From the NCBI GenBank assembly GCA_949130485.1, contig OX422183.1:21879202-21943201 (forward strand): a stretch of 64,000 nucleotides of DNA, in the 5' to 3' direction. The translations under genes were made by a program, and so were the position numbers. The notes below the pieces were generated by a model, which saw nothing but the letters and a program-made list of their open reading frames with translations, had not been told where the DNA came from and ran no database searches. Of the stretch, positions 33,024 to 45,008 are shown in pieces. How positions within the stretch are numbered: the stretch's first letter is position 1; each line of letters opens with the position of its first letter. The DNA is from Agelas oroides (Eukaryota > Porifera > Demospongiae > Agelasida > Agelasidae).

Positions 33024-35271
33024 CCTGTACATAGTAGCAGTGAAGCATCATTCCCTGCGCACAAAAGTGGCCTGTGGCATAAGTGTAGGAACTAGGAGCT
33101 TTCAATCCATTGATGTGTTAGCTAGTAAGAGAATCCAACATGGTGTAAGACTAGCCTTGTACACAGGCTCTTTCTGGCAACATCTGGGGGTTGGAGCCAT
33201 TTACTTCTGCTAAGTCATGAAATTATGTGATTTACAGTGAAGCCACCCCATTCCAAAAATTATTTTGCGAAGATACGCGCACAAGTTTTCGAACAGTTGT
33301 AGAGAAGGACAGAGAAAAGCAACGCAAACTGTTAGAAGAACAAGGTAAATCGTATGCAAGACTAATCATGTAATGGCAGCATAGAGTCTACAATGCAGGT
33401 AACCTTACAATTTACTTACGTAAATTTCTAGTTTTAACAGCTGTCTTGGTTGTCCTTTCCTCTTATAATACCCTTGTGAAAGCTGTGATCACTTAGTGTC
33501 TTGAGCGATGATGTGCAGTAATAAGTGAATAGCTGGCCATACCTCCGGTATTGCTAAATTTTGAATTCAAAGCATTTACTAGTGTTACAACATGCAGGCA
33601 AACGAGCAAATTAAGTTTCCTCAACAATGTCGTCATGCCATAGGCCACCGTTAGACACCAACACAGCGGGTTTTAGCAGTCATATCACTCCGTGTTTGTC
33701 TTTAGCTCGGTAATTTTTAGTCACCACACCTTTAGAGAATCACGCAGCTACGTGATTTCATTCTGCAATCTGATTAGAGGCACCTTGTCTGAGCCGCCAA
33801 GAGTTTGCATTGAATTTTCCTCACTCAAAAGAGCCTACTAATAAGTAAAGTGCAAGCTTGTGGCTACCTCAAGAGTATACATATTGTGATCTGTTAGGAT
33901 GGCTGAGGGACAATCTATCGTCAGCTTTCAAGCTTGCTAGATTGAGATCAGGTTATCTTTCATGTGATAAGCTTACATTTTATGCTTAGAGCATGCAATG
34001 GAAGTAACAGTTCCTGGAATAAAAACGTTTCTGAAACCACAAAGGTTGGTAGGAAATAGCGTTCTCACCACCAGAAAAGTTGCTAGAACGAGGCTACCTG
34101 CACCGGTAGCGAATTGTATTTCGGAGCCTCCGGATACACTACAACATAGTCAGTTTACTACATGGTATTACCTCTTTTATCCCACTCAATCAGCAGAGTT
34201 CAAAGTTTATGCTACATCATCATGACATCACACATTTCTATAAAAGGGACATCACCTGCTCCATCCTGCCTTTTTGCCCTGCTCAAGCTTGTAGTATGAC
34301 GTAATGCAGCCGGGCACGCTGCACACAACGATGAAGGTAGGGCTAGCTACCCCTACAGTTTGTAGGACAGAAAATGTCATTGGCTGGAAGGTGGATCTAT
34401 ACCTAGCTTTGGAACTTGGGCATAAAGTTTTGTAGCGAGGTTGTGCAGTATACTGTAGTGTTGACCTGCAGTGCATTGGTTAGCACTATTAAGTTCGCCT
34501 AAACTGAGTCCGGACTATAATTTCAGGGAAAGAACAGCCTTTGAAAGAGACATCTTTGCTGTTCCAACCAAGTGGACAAACGTGAGGTGTGAACCTGAGT
34601 CAATAGAGCTGGGTTCTCCTATGTTTTCTGATGCTGGCTATAGACGGTGGTGTGCATAGAGTAGATAGACTATAAAATAGTTGAGTACTAGCTGTCCTAC
34701 TACTGTACTAGACCTAAGAGTATGCACAGTAAACCTAACCAAATAGTCGAGTAAGTGATCTAGTTAGCTACTAGCACTGCATGCAGCACTTACTGTAAGT
34801 TTCATTCTTCACAAATCGGTGAAGTTCACTTTATGAATGAGGCACATTTGACCTTAATTGCCCCATGGCTTGTTTGGTCATAGTAAAGCTTCAGTCTGTA
34901 CATACAGTTGTGATATGTATCTTGTATTCTTCAGCCTGCAGATGCACTGTCACATGTACACATGGGTGGTGTCACCTCACACAACATCAGTGAGGCAACA
35001 AGTAAGCTATAGCCCCATGTGGTGAATGCATGGGGAGTTGAAGGTTTTGTACAATCGTCATGTATCAGCAGCTTATGTCCATTGTTATCAACTGTAGGTG
35101 TACAGGCAGATATGCTAGTATGCTGCCTCGCTTGCCCTCCAGTGATAATGGACATCTCTGAGCAGTGGATCCCAGCTGGTGTCATTGTTTCCTAAATGAG
35201 TAAGGGTGTTTCTTAATTTACATGTGTCATACTAGACCCCACCACCCGAACATGTTAGCGTGTGTGAATCA
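33024..35271. other. No gene recognised
   Basis: Several 60-85 codon ORFs. Two with possible splice acceptors were inspected (about 33037-33210 reading LYIVAVKHHSLRTKVACG, and 34525-34660 reading FERDIFAVPTKWTNVRCEP); neither shows a known domain. Confidence 0.45.
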
Positions 35272-35279
35272 ACATAGTT

Positions 35280-35660
35280 CAGTAGGGCTGCCATGATATA
35301 TCGTATGTCGTCATGTCATGACATAAAGTAGTCTTGACATGATATGACATAAGCCAAGTCTATATTGATACTTTAAACAGTGTGCATTTGCATAATTCCT
35401 TAGCTGGGATTTACCTGAACACACAAGAAGCTGACATAAAATGTAGGAAATTTGAGCCAACAAACCTACTTGTGAGAGGTCACATATACCCATAACTCGC
35501 CAAACACTAGCGTACTAAGTTAATGAGTCACTTAAGAGTTTTTTCATGCAGTGATAGATTACAATTTCAGAAACAAACCTCATGTCATGACATATCGTCA
35601 TATCATGACATAAAATTACATGACATACGATATAAAATTTAGCCATGTCGTGGTAGCCCT
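35280..35660. mobile_element. hAT-like MITE with perfect 8-bp target duplication
   Basis: Flanked by ACATAGTT at 35272-35279 and 35661-35668. Ends CAGTAGGGCTGCCATGATAT and, inverted, AGGGCTACCACGACATGG. The interior is rich in TCATGACATA palindromes, giving strong self-complementarity. No coding capacity. Confidence 0.9.
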
Positions 35661-35668
35661 ACATAGTT

Positions 35669-36535
35669 GTATCTGTTTCTGAAGTATGAGTAATAATAAC
35701 CCATTTTTCATTATATTGAGAGTGCTGAAATGCTCATATTTGAACACTTTCAAATTGATTGTATTAGGAGTTCTATTTACTGGCGAGGGTAAACCTGTCA
35801 CTACAGACACTGGTGAACCAATACAAACTTTGGGTGGAGAGGTTAGAAGAGGAAGAGGTCTACCTGAATCAACTTATCATGACAGTACCATGGACTAAAG
35901 ACACCCTCATGTACATTTTCATCAAGAGAGCGAATATCAGGTAGGACCGATTCTCCTTTTGAATGTCTAGTGTAGTATAGCTATCTGTATCATTATGATG
36001 TCTCGTATGCTCCCCTGATCTAAATGTATGCAAGTTTGCCGTAAGTAGTAAAGTGACTTTACACTGTGCACAGGCTTGTACCGAAGGCATGGTCGGAAGT
36101 GCTCCTGATTCAAGGTGACTGGACTGTATGGCCTGAAGAATCGACCTGGGAAGCTCATAAATTTCCTGGGGAGGATGCCCCCAGACCCCCTAGTTGCTTC
36201 TGCATTTTGCACAGAAGTTTTCGCTAACGTGGTGTGCCCATGGTGTGCCCTGGCATCAGCTGTGTTCTGGCTACACCTCTGATACAAACCTGTTTTGCCA
36301 CAGGATTGTGATTAAACCCCCAACTGTGGTAATGGAGTCCAAGGTGTTGCTTGTCTGTTTTATATGCTTTTGCCCCTATACTGTGTAGCTCGATTTCAAC
36401 ACCTTTATGTAATTTTTAGTGCCTGATTCGTGATTTACAACAGTACATTTGGCACCAATAATTTTCAGGTGCACCTACACTGGTGGGGCACAGCCTCTAG
36501 TTGCTACAGCACGTGCTCTAGCTTGGTACACCATA
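35669..36535. other. No confident gene; dispersed repeat fragment at 36140-36285
   Basis: A 70-codon ORF (35686-35898) has no domain. The segment 36140-36285 contains ATGCCCCCAGACCCCCTAG and TCTGGCTACACC, matching the repeat seen at 10888-11150. Confidence 0.45.
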
Positions 36536-36991
36536 TAGCCTCGTTCCTAGGCCTCCCCCATTTCTACCTTCCGTTTGCGTTCACAATAATAAACGGGAGC
36601 GGAAGACCGGCGAAAAACGGGGAAGGCCTGGGAGCATTCATCATGTGAGTGGACACGAGGTGGACGTGGGGGGGGGGGGGGGGGCAATATTCAGATATAT
36701 ACGTACTGAACTTGAAAGCGAGTTTCTTACCGGTCAAGACGAGTAGCTTCCATCACGCTAATGTCTGGAGTCCGAAAACGTGGTAGAGCACTCGAACGGA
36801 TAGTCCTGTGCGTTGTTTTGGCAGTTGGGCTCCTTCCCCCCTATACGTCCACCTCGCATCTACCTGACGTCATTCACGTGATGAATGCTCCCAGGCCTTC
36901 CCTATTTTAATTTTTGCCAATCTTCCGATTCCGTGTATTATTGTGAACACAAAGGGAAGATCAAAACGGGGGAGGCCTGGGACCGAGGCTA
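36536..36991. mobile_element. Palindromic element of the TAGCCTCG family, 456 bp
   Basis: Begins TAGCCTCGTTCCTAGGCCTCC and ends with the inverse GGAGGCCTGGGACCGAGGCTA. The inverted symmetry extends inward (GGGAGCATTCATCA against TGATGAATGCTCCC at about 36640 and 36880). A 17-base G run sits at 36669-36685. No clean target duplication. Confidence 0.8.
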
Positions 36992-37488
36992 GCTACACCA
37001 CTGTTGTGTATTACTAAAGATTTCAAGTTGTTGTACTCAAAAGTGGCATATGCACACTATGGTAAACATGTTCCCTAGCCATTCTTAACATTGATATCAG
37101 TATCATTGTAGACAAGCCAGTCTGAGTGTATGGGTTTGTCTGAGTGTACATGTACCATTTTTGAGTATGACACAACAAACTTAAAATTTCCAGTATTTGT
37201 GCTAAGCAGTGAACATCTCATTTACATATCGGATCTTGATTGGGTACTAATCAACATGGAAGAAACAAAACAAATGCTGATCAGCAGTGCTTATTTTTTC
37301 ACCATTCTGACTCATTGTCAGAGGATAGCAAATTTTAATCGACAAACTCAAGAATTGATCTGACATGTTTACATAAATGTGACTGCTGATTCAGCAATTT
37401 TTATTGTCTTTCCACCGCGACATCTGACTTTCGCTATTATAAATCTCTGGATACCAGCTATGGGCAGGAAATGATGACTAGTGTGTAG
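36992..37488. other. No gene recognised
   Basis: A 77-codon ORF (37130-37363) has no recognisable domain. Confidence 0.4.
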
Positions 37489-37755
37489 CTATTGCCCCTC
37501 AATACTCCATTTCCAGGAATCAATGTGAACCTTCCAGTAGTACATTAGCTCCATTATCAGTGCACACATACCGGTTTCATCCTCTGGAACATGAAAAGGC
37601 AGAGGCTCTTCACCATGTGCATGGCTGGATGCGGCATCAAAGGGTTTATTATACTTGGAGGCATGCGCCTGCTTCTCAGTACATACTGGTAGTGGCATTC
37701 GTGAAATAATGGCACAGGACATCATGTGCAGCTGTGACCATACGTGCTTGAGCAT
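37489..37755 (-). other. Minus-strand ORF of unknown family
   Basis: Reads KYNKPFDAASSHAHGEEPLP then FHVPEDETGMCALIMELMYY. It lies 3' of the decayed minus-strand coding block at 38786-39790 and may be its continuation beyond the inserted 794-bp palindrome. No domain was recognised. Confidence 0.3.
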
Positions 37756-37983
37756 TGCATTGACTTAACACCACTTTGCAACTCAGATTTAGAAGATGCC
37801 AAAGAAAGGCCGGAAATGAGTACCCAAATCTGTAAGACCCTCTGATTTGTTTGGCTAGACTGTTATAGTCTATTACTGTATTATCGGAAACAATAATACA
37901 CTAATAGCCTATCATTTCTGATTCTGATGAAGTTCATTCATCAGAATCAGCACGAATTCATTGTTTTGCATCATCGTTTTGCA

Positions 37984-38777
37984 TAGCCTCGTACCCAGGC
38001 TCCTCCCCATGCCGAAAAGCGGGGAGAGAGCCTGGACGATCTGATCACGTGCCCCGTGACGTACTATGTGTGGTTTTATGTGTGGTTTTGATAATCGAAT
38101 TATTGCCCACGCAGTCCGTACTCAGCGTTATTAGCGCTGACACGGCCGTTGTTGTATGTTGCTGAGACTACAGATTGGCACTGAAAGGCTGTTCACTATT
38201 ATCTAGCTGGACTCAAGCTCCCGGTATGGTATTTCAACTATAGCTTCTACCGTAACGCCAAGTTTTACGCTGCCACGACGTTGTTTCGTTCAAACGACGC
38301 AGGAGGCCAGTCGCCTTATCGACGTTGACAGCGTTGGCTATCGCTCACTGTGTCAGCAAGGAGTCTTTGGAAGGCCTCTGTGAACAGCTGTGAGTTCTGT
38401 ATACTCCTAGCATGCTGTCATAGTGAGCGGTAGCCAGCGCTGTGAACGTCGCTAAAGTGACTGTCTTCTAGCGCCGGTTGGGCGGAACAGCGAGATGTAG
38501 AGTAGAAGCTACACTGCTTACCAAGCTAGCTAGATAACAGTGAAACAGCCTTCCAGTGCCCATCTGTAGTCTCAGCGACATCCACTGATCCAGAACTCCA
38601 ACAACGGCTACAACGCACGAGTACCGCTAATAATGCTGAGTACGGACAGCGTGGGCAATAATTCGATTATCAAAACCACACATAAAACCACACATAGTAC
38701 GTCACGGGGCACGTGATCAGATCGTCCAGGCTCTCTCCCCGCTTTTCGGCATGGGGAGGAGCCTGGGTATGAGGCTA
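37984..38777. mobile_element. Fold-back element, 794 bp, with perfect 8-bp target duplication
   Basis: Flanked by GTTTTGCA at 37976-37983 and 38778-38785. Ends TAGCCTCGTACCCAGGCTCC and its inverse; the inverted arms extend beyond 150 bp (through GATCACGTGCCCCGTGACG and CAATAATTCGATTATC). The centre has further inverted symmetry around AACGCTGTCAACG-type motifs. Same terminal family as the short MITEs but much longer. Confidence 0.93.
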
Positions 38778-38785
38778 GTTTTGCA

Positions 38786-39790
38786 TGCATTTTTGCCAGC
38801 ATTACAGATATTCTTCGCAACACAATGATAACACCCTTCAAGGCATTGAAAGGCAGCATAGATTTAGGACCTCCATAGTACTGTGTAGCAGCTTGCAAAT
38901 CCTCCTCTTTTGCTGATCCATATTGTCAAAAACCAACTGCTTCAATAAGCCGCTGACCAAATGCATTAAGTTCTTTATCAACAAGATAATCTTCTTTGTT
39001 GTAAATGTCAGAATACAAGCTGTGGCGATAAGGAGATGCTTTGTCGTGTCTATGTGCATCCAGAGAAGTAAACTTGATACACCCCCAAAACAGTGATGGG
39101 TGTGGGATGGGTTCTGTTTTCCACTTGTATCGAAGGATTTTTACAGCGCCACACCGACAATGTGGCTCACCAGAATTCCAGTAGTCAGTCATCTGATAAG
39201 GGGCTTCAGCAATACACCTCTGAGAAGAGAATTTTTAACGGCAGCTTGTTGGTCATTGAAACCATCTGGCTGGATGATGGAGCATTAGACACACAAATTG
39301 AAGTTGCTCGTTTATTATGTCAGCGACAGTAAGGTAGGTGTCTAGCATAAGCCCTGCATGTTCTAGTTTGTCTATGACTGCACTTTGGGGATTACCCTGA
39401 AGCAGATCTGCTTCTGAGGGCAGTGCACAATTTGCTATCTGATCAAGCTCAGAATGAAACATGTACCATAATGGTGTACATGGACTGACACGGCTTGGAG
39501 AAGTAACTGATTCAACAGCTGGAAGGTCTCCTTCAAGGTTTTCATGCAACACTTTGTACACTGTGAGCACTTCATCTTTGGATGGGTCAGTTCCTAGTTT
39601 TTTCCCAATCTGTTTGTATGAAAGGCCAAGTTTTCTGTTCTTGAGAAGTTCAGAGTACGTAAAAATTGGTTTTTCAGACTGTGAAGAAAGAGGTACAACA
39701 CCTCAACGGTTTACCCGCAATGGCTTTGTCCTTCCCAGCTGCTCGTACTTTCTTCCGGCTCTCAGAATGCTCCTTCTGCATTAATTATAA
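38786..39790 (-). pseudogene. Decayed coding sequence of unknown family (minus strand)
   Basis: From about 39779 downwards the minus strand reads MQKEHSESRKKVRAAGKDK, then after a frame change or intron TYSELLKNRKLGLSYKQIGK and VYKVLHENLEGDLPAVES, GLMLDTYLTVADIINEQLQF (39253-39570). After further breaks come DYWNSGEPHCRCGAVKILRY (38926-39192) and YYGGPKSMLPFNALKG (about 38840-38890). The collinear order of good reading frames separated by stops indicates one broken gene. I do not recognise the family; a domesticated or lost transposon gene is possible. The fold-back element at 37984-38777 lies at its 3' side. Confidence 0.45.
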
Positions 39791-39962
39791 TGAGAATAAC
39801 ATAGGTGCATTATCTGTACAGTTGTGAACCATGCTGATCACATACACACATTAGCCTCGTCCCCAGGCTCCTCCCCCCACTCCTCTCCTTCTGCCTTTGA
39901 GAATAGCATAGGTGCATTATCTTATAATACAGTTGTGAATAGTGCAGATCACATACATCTGC
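39791..39962. repeat. 60-bp direct repeats flanking a MITE fragment
   Basis: GCATAGGTGCATTATCT-type blocks at about 39791-39850 and 39899-39960 (first reads ACATAGG) surround TAGCCTCGTCCCCAGGCTCC (39853), a half of the palindromic family. This looks like an imperfect local duplication associated with the insertion. Confidence 0.7.
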
Positions 39963-41561
39963 ACATTTGTTAGTGCCTTGATCCACAATAAGAAACTCAT
40001 TGTTTACATACCACTATTGAAACGTTAAGTGGGAAGCCAGGCCAAGCAATAGAGGACATCCGTGTGATCTGGTGCTACAATATAGGCCCGATTTCCTGTT
40101 TATGCTCAAAGTTTACTCCTGTGGGCACCCACCCTGGAGTGAGCTTAGCATGGCCAATAGAGCACACTTGGTGGAGTTTCGAGGACCACAAGCGCTATGC
40201 ATATCTGATACTTTGCCAATGGTTGTTACAAGGTGGTTTTGCATAGACAGACGTAGCTAAATCTTGTAGCCCTGCTCACTATCTAACCTAACGGCGGTGT
40301 GTTGCTATTCAGATTGTAGTGTGCCGTCAGAACTTCAGCTTCATGGCTCCATTGTCTGCATATAAATTTTCTTTCCAAACTTGTGCTGTCTACTCAAGCA
40401 GGGTGATGGATATGGGGGGCATTGAGTCATAGTAAATGTATATAGGTGCTCTTTCATGATTAAATGTGGAAGCACTTGATTGAATGCCCACCCCCTCTTT
40501 AGCTAACTTGTAAGGTGTCCAAACCATGGACGCTTTTTTACAAGACTATGGTACACACTCCAGAAATACCTGCTGCCAAAATGTGCATTATTGCAATGAT
40601 CAAATTACATGGTGGAACATGGCATGTTCTGTCTGCGCATAAGTGGCTCTGGCTTGCAGAACAATGCCCTGAGTACCTCAAGTTCAGTCTAAATCATGCA
40701 GTTCCCTTAATCTCAACTTCTGTTATAATGACTAACCATAGCCATCTGCCTCTTCCTGCCAGTTTTCTCCACATATTCTTCATCACTCTTTAGTTCAAAT
40801 AGATCACTCTCTGATCCATTTTTATGCATCAATGAGCTGGGACGCTCCTTATTTGCTTCATCATTGTGGTCAGCTAGTAGTAAGCATACAAAAACTACTT
40901 ATATCATAGATACTAGAGTAGCATACTCTACTATCCAGGTTATAACTTACAACTCCTAAATTGATATACCATCTGCCTATTTCAAGACCTTATGGTGACA
41001 GTAGTCCACTCAAGAAAAATCTAGGCAGTAGCTGAAATAAGCAAACGTTGGGGGATATGTGGCTAAGGAGCACATACCTACCAAGCCTTGGTCTTGCTCC
41101 AAACCATCAGACCTCACTTCAGACTGCTTCCCCTTCTTACATCTCTACATAGATAGGAATATTGGACGACTGCTAGCAGCATTGCAAATTTCTTGAGCAA
41201 CTGCTTGGGTACATTTCTGCAGTGCACCGCAGTCGTCAGCGGTGCCTCGTAGCTGGATGGTTAGGGCTTAGTGTTAGGGTTAGGGAATAGGATTTTCTTT
41301 TTTTTTTTTTTGTCTGTGTTAAAAGTGACAAACACCTTTGTCTTGCGCGTTAACGGTAGCTGCGACGTTCATGGCGTAAGAACAACAACTCTACATGATA
41401 TAACAATGATGTATTGCAAGGAACGGTACATGGAGAATGTGCCAAAGGAGCAGGTAAATGTGAGAGCGGTTTAGGGTAAAGAATTTCTTGAGCAACTGTT
41501 TGTGTACATTTCTGTAAAATGTTAGCACAATTTGATGCAGTAAGTCTGTATTTTTACTGTT
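39963..41561. other. No gene recognised
   Basis: Short ORFs only. Around 41262-41286 there are three TTAGGG-like words, too few and too degenerate to call telomeric. Confidence 0.5.
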
Positions 41562-42009
41562 CATACTGTATTTTTCTCAAATAAATTTACACATGATCCA
41601 ATCTAGCGCAAGAAATTCAATTTTGGAAATTTATGGGTGGATCCAACTTAGCACAAGCTGCCACTAATTAATTTTGAGTTGATCCAATTTAGCGCAATAC
41701 CAGGAATGAAGCCTTATTGTGGCAACAATGGGCAGTCAACAATTTCCTGGAAAAAGAGCTATCCCATAAATGTTCTACTTTGGTGCTTGTAAGACTTTTT
41801 GTTGCGGCAGCTGCTACTGTCTACCAAGAATCTCATTTCTGGAGAACTGAAGGCCAGGAACTCTTGCATCTCACCAAAAAATTTTCATGTTTGATGCATG
41901 ATCTAATCTAACCCAAGAAATTCAATTCCTGGAATTTATGGGTGGATCTAACTTAACGCATGCCCACTCAAATTATTTGCATGTGTTTTATTCGAATAAA
42001 TACGGTATG
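41562..42009. mobile_element. MITE-like element with CATACYGTATTT ends
   Basis: Left CATACTGTATTTTTCTCAAA and right TTCGAATAAATACGGTATG are imperfect inverse complements. Inside are two 65-bp direct repeats, at about 41591-41655 and 41898-41962, sharing AAGAAATTCAATT and GGAATTTATGGGTGGATC. Confidence 0.7.
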
Positions 42010-42655
42010 ATTAATTGCACTGTTCCCTGGTTTTTATCTCCAGTTGCATTCTATCTGCACTTGTTAGAGTAAGTGCTTGTTTCATGTCTTCTTTCGTAGG
42101 TGGTTGTGGACCAGTTTCAGAATCTGGGAGAAGGACCATTGTGTGCCGTGGAGGCCAGGGTGGGTGCCCACAAGAACTTCATCTCATCAGCAACTTACTC
42201 AAGCTCCTTGTATTATGTGTTATGTTATGCCATCCACATTTTATGTTAGGGAAAAGGTGTTCTAGAACTATTATTAACAAAATACTAAATTTAAAATAGG
42301 TGCTAACTTTTACAGCTATTAAAGATGGTGCTAACTTCTAGGGTTTCTGATAACGTTATCATATATACATCCATAAGTCAACAAGACATTTTTCAATTCC
42401 TCCTTCATAGTTCTTGATGAAATTATATACTCATTTCTGCTTAGTGTATACACTCCTGGTAGTCAAACACTTACTATATAGCACTTTGTCACGGCTTACT
42501 GAGACAATACTTGGTTGAGAACAGCCTAGTGAATAGGGATTATAGGATGCCACATTATTATATATCATCAGTAAATTCTCCACTGTCCATCTGCTCACAG
42601 AAGTCTTAGATTTCGAGGGAGCATCTTAGCTAAATCTCATGATCTGTTCAGGTGT
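42010..42655. other. No gene recognised
   Basis: ORFs at 42015-42299 overlap in two frames and show no domain. Confidence 0.45.
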
Positions 42656-42659
42656 CAGT

Positions 42660-43240
42660 ATGGACAGCTTTTCTGTAGGCACCATCACCGGACAGCTTTT
42701 ATGTAGGCACCACCACTGGACAGCTTTTATGTAGGCACCACCACTGGACAGCTTTTATGTAGGCACCACCACTGGACAGCTTTTATGTAGGCACCACCAC
42801 TGGACAGCTTTTATGTAGGCACCACCACTGGACAGCTTTTATGTAGGCACCACCACTGGACAGCTTTTATGTAGGCACCACCACTGGACAGCTTTTATGT
42901 AGGCACCACCACTGGACAGCTTTTTCTGTAGGCACCACCACTGGACAGCTTTTTCTGTAGGCACCATCACTGGACAGCTTTTTCTGTAGGCACCATCACT
43001 GGACAGCTTTTGCTGTAGGCACCATCACTGGACAGCTTTTTCTGTAGGCACCATCACTGGACAGCTTTTATGTAGGCACCACCACTGGACAGCTTTTATG
43101 TAGGCACCATCACTGGACAGCTTTTTCTGTAGGCACCATCACTGGACAGCTTTTTCTGTAGGCACCATCACTGGACAGCTTTTGCTGTAGGCACCATCAC
43201 TGGACAGCTTTTCTCTAGGTACCATCACTGGACAGCTTTG
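42660..43240. repeat. 28/29-bp minisatellite (about 20 units)
   Basis: Units GGACAGCTTTTATGTAGGCA + CCACCACT (28 bp) and variants with TTTTTCTG and CATCACT (29 bp). The two unit types occur in blocks (first A-type, then B-type, then a mixed section), which shows the order of expansion. Confidence 0.97.
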
Positions 43241-43920
43241 ACTAGAAGTCTCATTCTGAGATTGAGATTCAATGACTGAAGGAGGGCTACTGCCAAACAT
43301 GTACCAGTGATTTTAGCCTTGCAACTTCTTCTCGGAGTGATTGGTTTTCTGTATATTTTCTTGACACAGTTTAGCAACTTCACTGGAACTGTCATCAAGT
43401 TTGTGAATTACAGTCATTGATGAAGGGGTCATCTTTCCCTATGCGTGCCGAAAGTGCTGACCACATTGATTCAGTGTTACTTGCTACACTTAGAGAATAT
43501 GAGGTACTATGTTAGAATCAGGTTTAATGAATTGTGAAATAAATGAAACCACTGCTTTTGCCACGTTGGTACATACTGGAACCTATGTAATGAAGATTCA
43601 GATATTTGCATGCTAAATCTTTTGATCCTTCAACATAAAATATCAGACCATCTCCCTTAGTAAGGATCTGGAAAGGCCATCAGTGTGCCTGCCAAGTTTA
43701 AGCCATGTCATGATGGGCCAGGTCGTGACACTATAGTTGCATGCGTGTACAATATGCAAAAGGTGGCTTATCATACAAGCATTATAAGGAATCAGCTTGA
43801 GAGGAAGCAGTACGTTAGCTACTATATCACAACCACTAGCAGCACTGCAATACCTGCTGTGTGTCCCTCAACCACTGCATCAGAAAGAACAGGTCATGGT
43901 AATTGGAGTGGCTAGGATAG
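43241..43920. other. No gene recognised
   Basis: A 76-codon ORF (43685-43915) without a known domain. Confidence 0.45.
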
Positions 43921-43924
43921 GTGT

Positions 43925-44450
43925 ACATTGCTGTCCAGAGACCTGAGCAGGTACACACTCATGAGGCTACAGCACTTGGACTGCCTGCGAGGAGGTGGCT
44001 ATTCTACATATTGAATACACATCCAGGGGCAGGCCTCTGCATGGCTGTTGTAAAGAGCCCTGTGCAGGCACCACTCCTGTGTGCTGGCTACAGCACTTGG
44101 ACTGCCTGCAAGGAGCTCAGGTGGCTATTGTACATATACAGTACTCGTCCAGTGGCAGGCCTCTGCATTGCATGCTGTCCACAGACCTGAGCAGGTACCG
44201 CTCCTGCGTTCTGGCTACAGCACAGCACTTGGACTGCCTGCGTTCTGGCTACAGCACTTGGACTGCCTGCGTTCTGGCTACAGCACTTGGACTGCCTGCG
44301 AGGAAGTGGCTATTGCAGATATACAATACACGTCCATTGGCAGGCCTCTGCATTGCTGTCCAGAGACCTGTGCAGGTACCACACCTGCGTGCTAGCTACA
44401 GCACTTGGACTGCCTGCGAGGAGGTGGATATTATACATAAACATTACATG
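43925..44450. repeat. Degenerate tandem repeat, unit roughly 115-180 bp
   Basis: Landmarks CTACAGCACTTGGACTGCC, AGGAGGTGGCTATT, GGCAGGCCTCTGCAT and GTCCAGAGACCTG recur in order about four times, with the CTACAGCACTTGG piece further triplicated near 44213-44300. Long ORFs in two frames arise from the repeat and are not taken as genes. Confidence 0.9.
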
Positions 44451-44621
44451 TCCAGTAGCTTTTGTTGCTGACATGCTATTTGTAGTAACAGTGGAACCCT
44501 TGTTGGCATTTAATATCGTATACGGGACAGCTTTTACAACCTAGACACTGAGCTGAAGTGACTGGTCATATAGTAAGTGCTGTAGTATTTAAAAATACAA
44601 GTAGTTGATGCTCATTCATAG

Positions 44622-45008
44622 CTAGGCCATACCAAATTGATCTTATGTTTCACGGATCCGGCCGGGTCTTTTTTTTGAAAATTGAAAAAAATATGTAAAA
44701 ATGCAATTAATATGCACACGTAATCCAGTACTCTCTAGCCTCGTTCCCAGGCCTTCGCGCATTCGTCGATAGCACTACAAATTATCGTGCAGCAAGCGAC
44801 GAACGTGTGAAGGCCTGGGAACAAGGCTAAGTACTCACCACGTGGCAAGAATGGAGGATGGCGAGCTGTTTTGTGTGACTGAGTAGTATCTAATTAAATT
44901 CATGAGAAGTTCGGTCATTTTTATTTTTATTTTTTTGCCTGCCTACCGGGTCATGTTTCTGACCTAAGCAATCCGTGAAACATAAAATCAATTTGGTATG
45001 GCCCTAGC
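44622..45008. mobile_element. Inverted-repeat element disrupted by a MITE
   Basis: Ends CTAGGCCATACCAAATTGAT and, inverted, CTAGGGCCATACCAAATTG with symmetry extending through TTATGTTTCACGGA. It contains the 94-bp MITE at 44736-44829, which therefore inserted later. Confidence 0.88.
44736..44829. mobile_element. 94-bp palindromic MITE with 9-bp target duplication
   Basis: TAGCCTCGTTCCCAGGCCTT at the left and its inverse ending GGGAACAAGGCTA. Flanks AGTACTCTC (44727-44735) and AGTACTCAC (44830-44838) match at 8 of 9 bases. Confidence 0.88.

Noticed and set aside
41262-41286. Telomere-like TTAGGG words
   Set aside because: Only three imperfect units, no array; likely chance.
43921-44544. Overlapping 85-158 codon ORFs
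   Set aside because: They arise from the degenerate tandem repeat at 43925-44450; two frames show equivalent quality.
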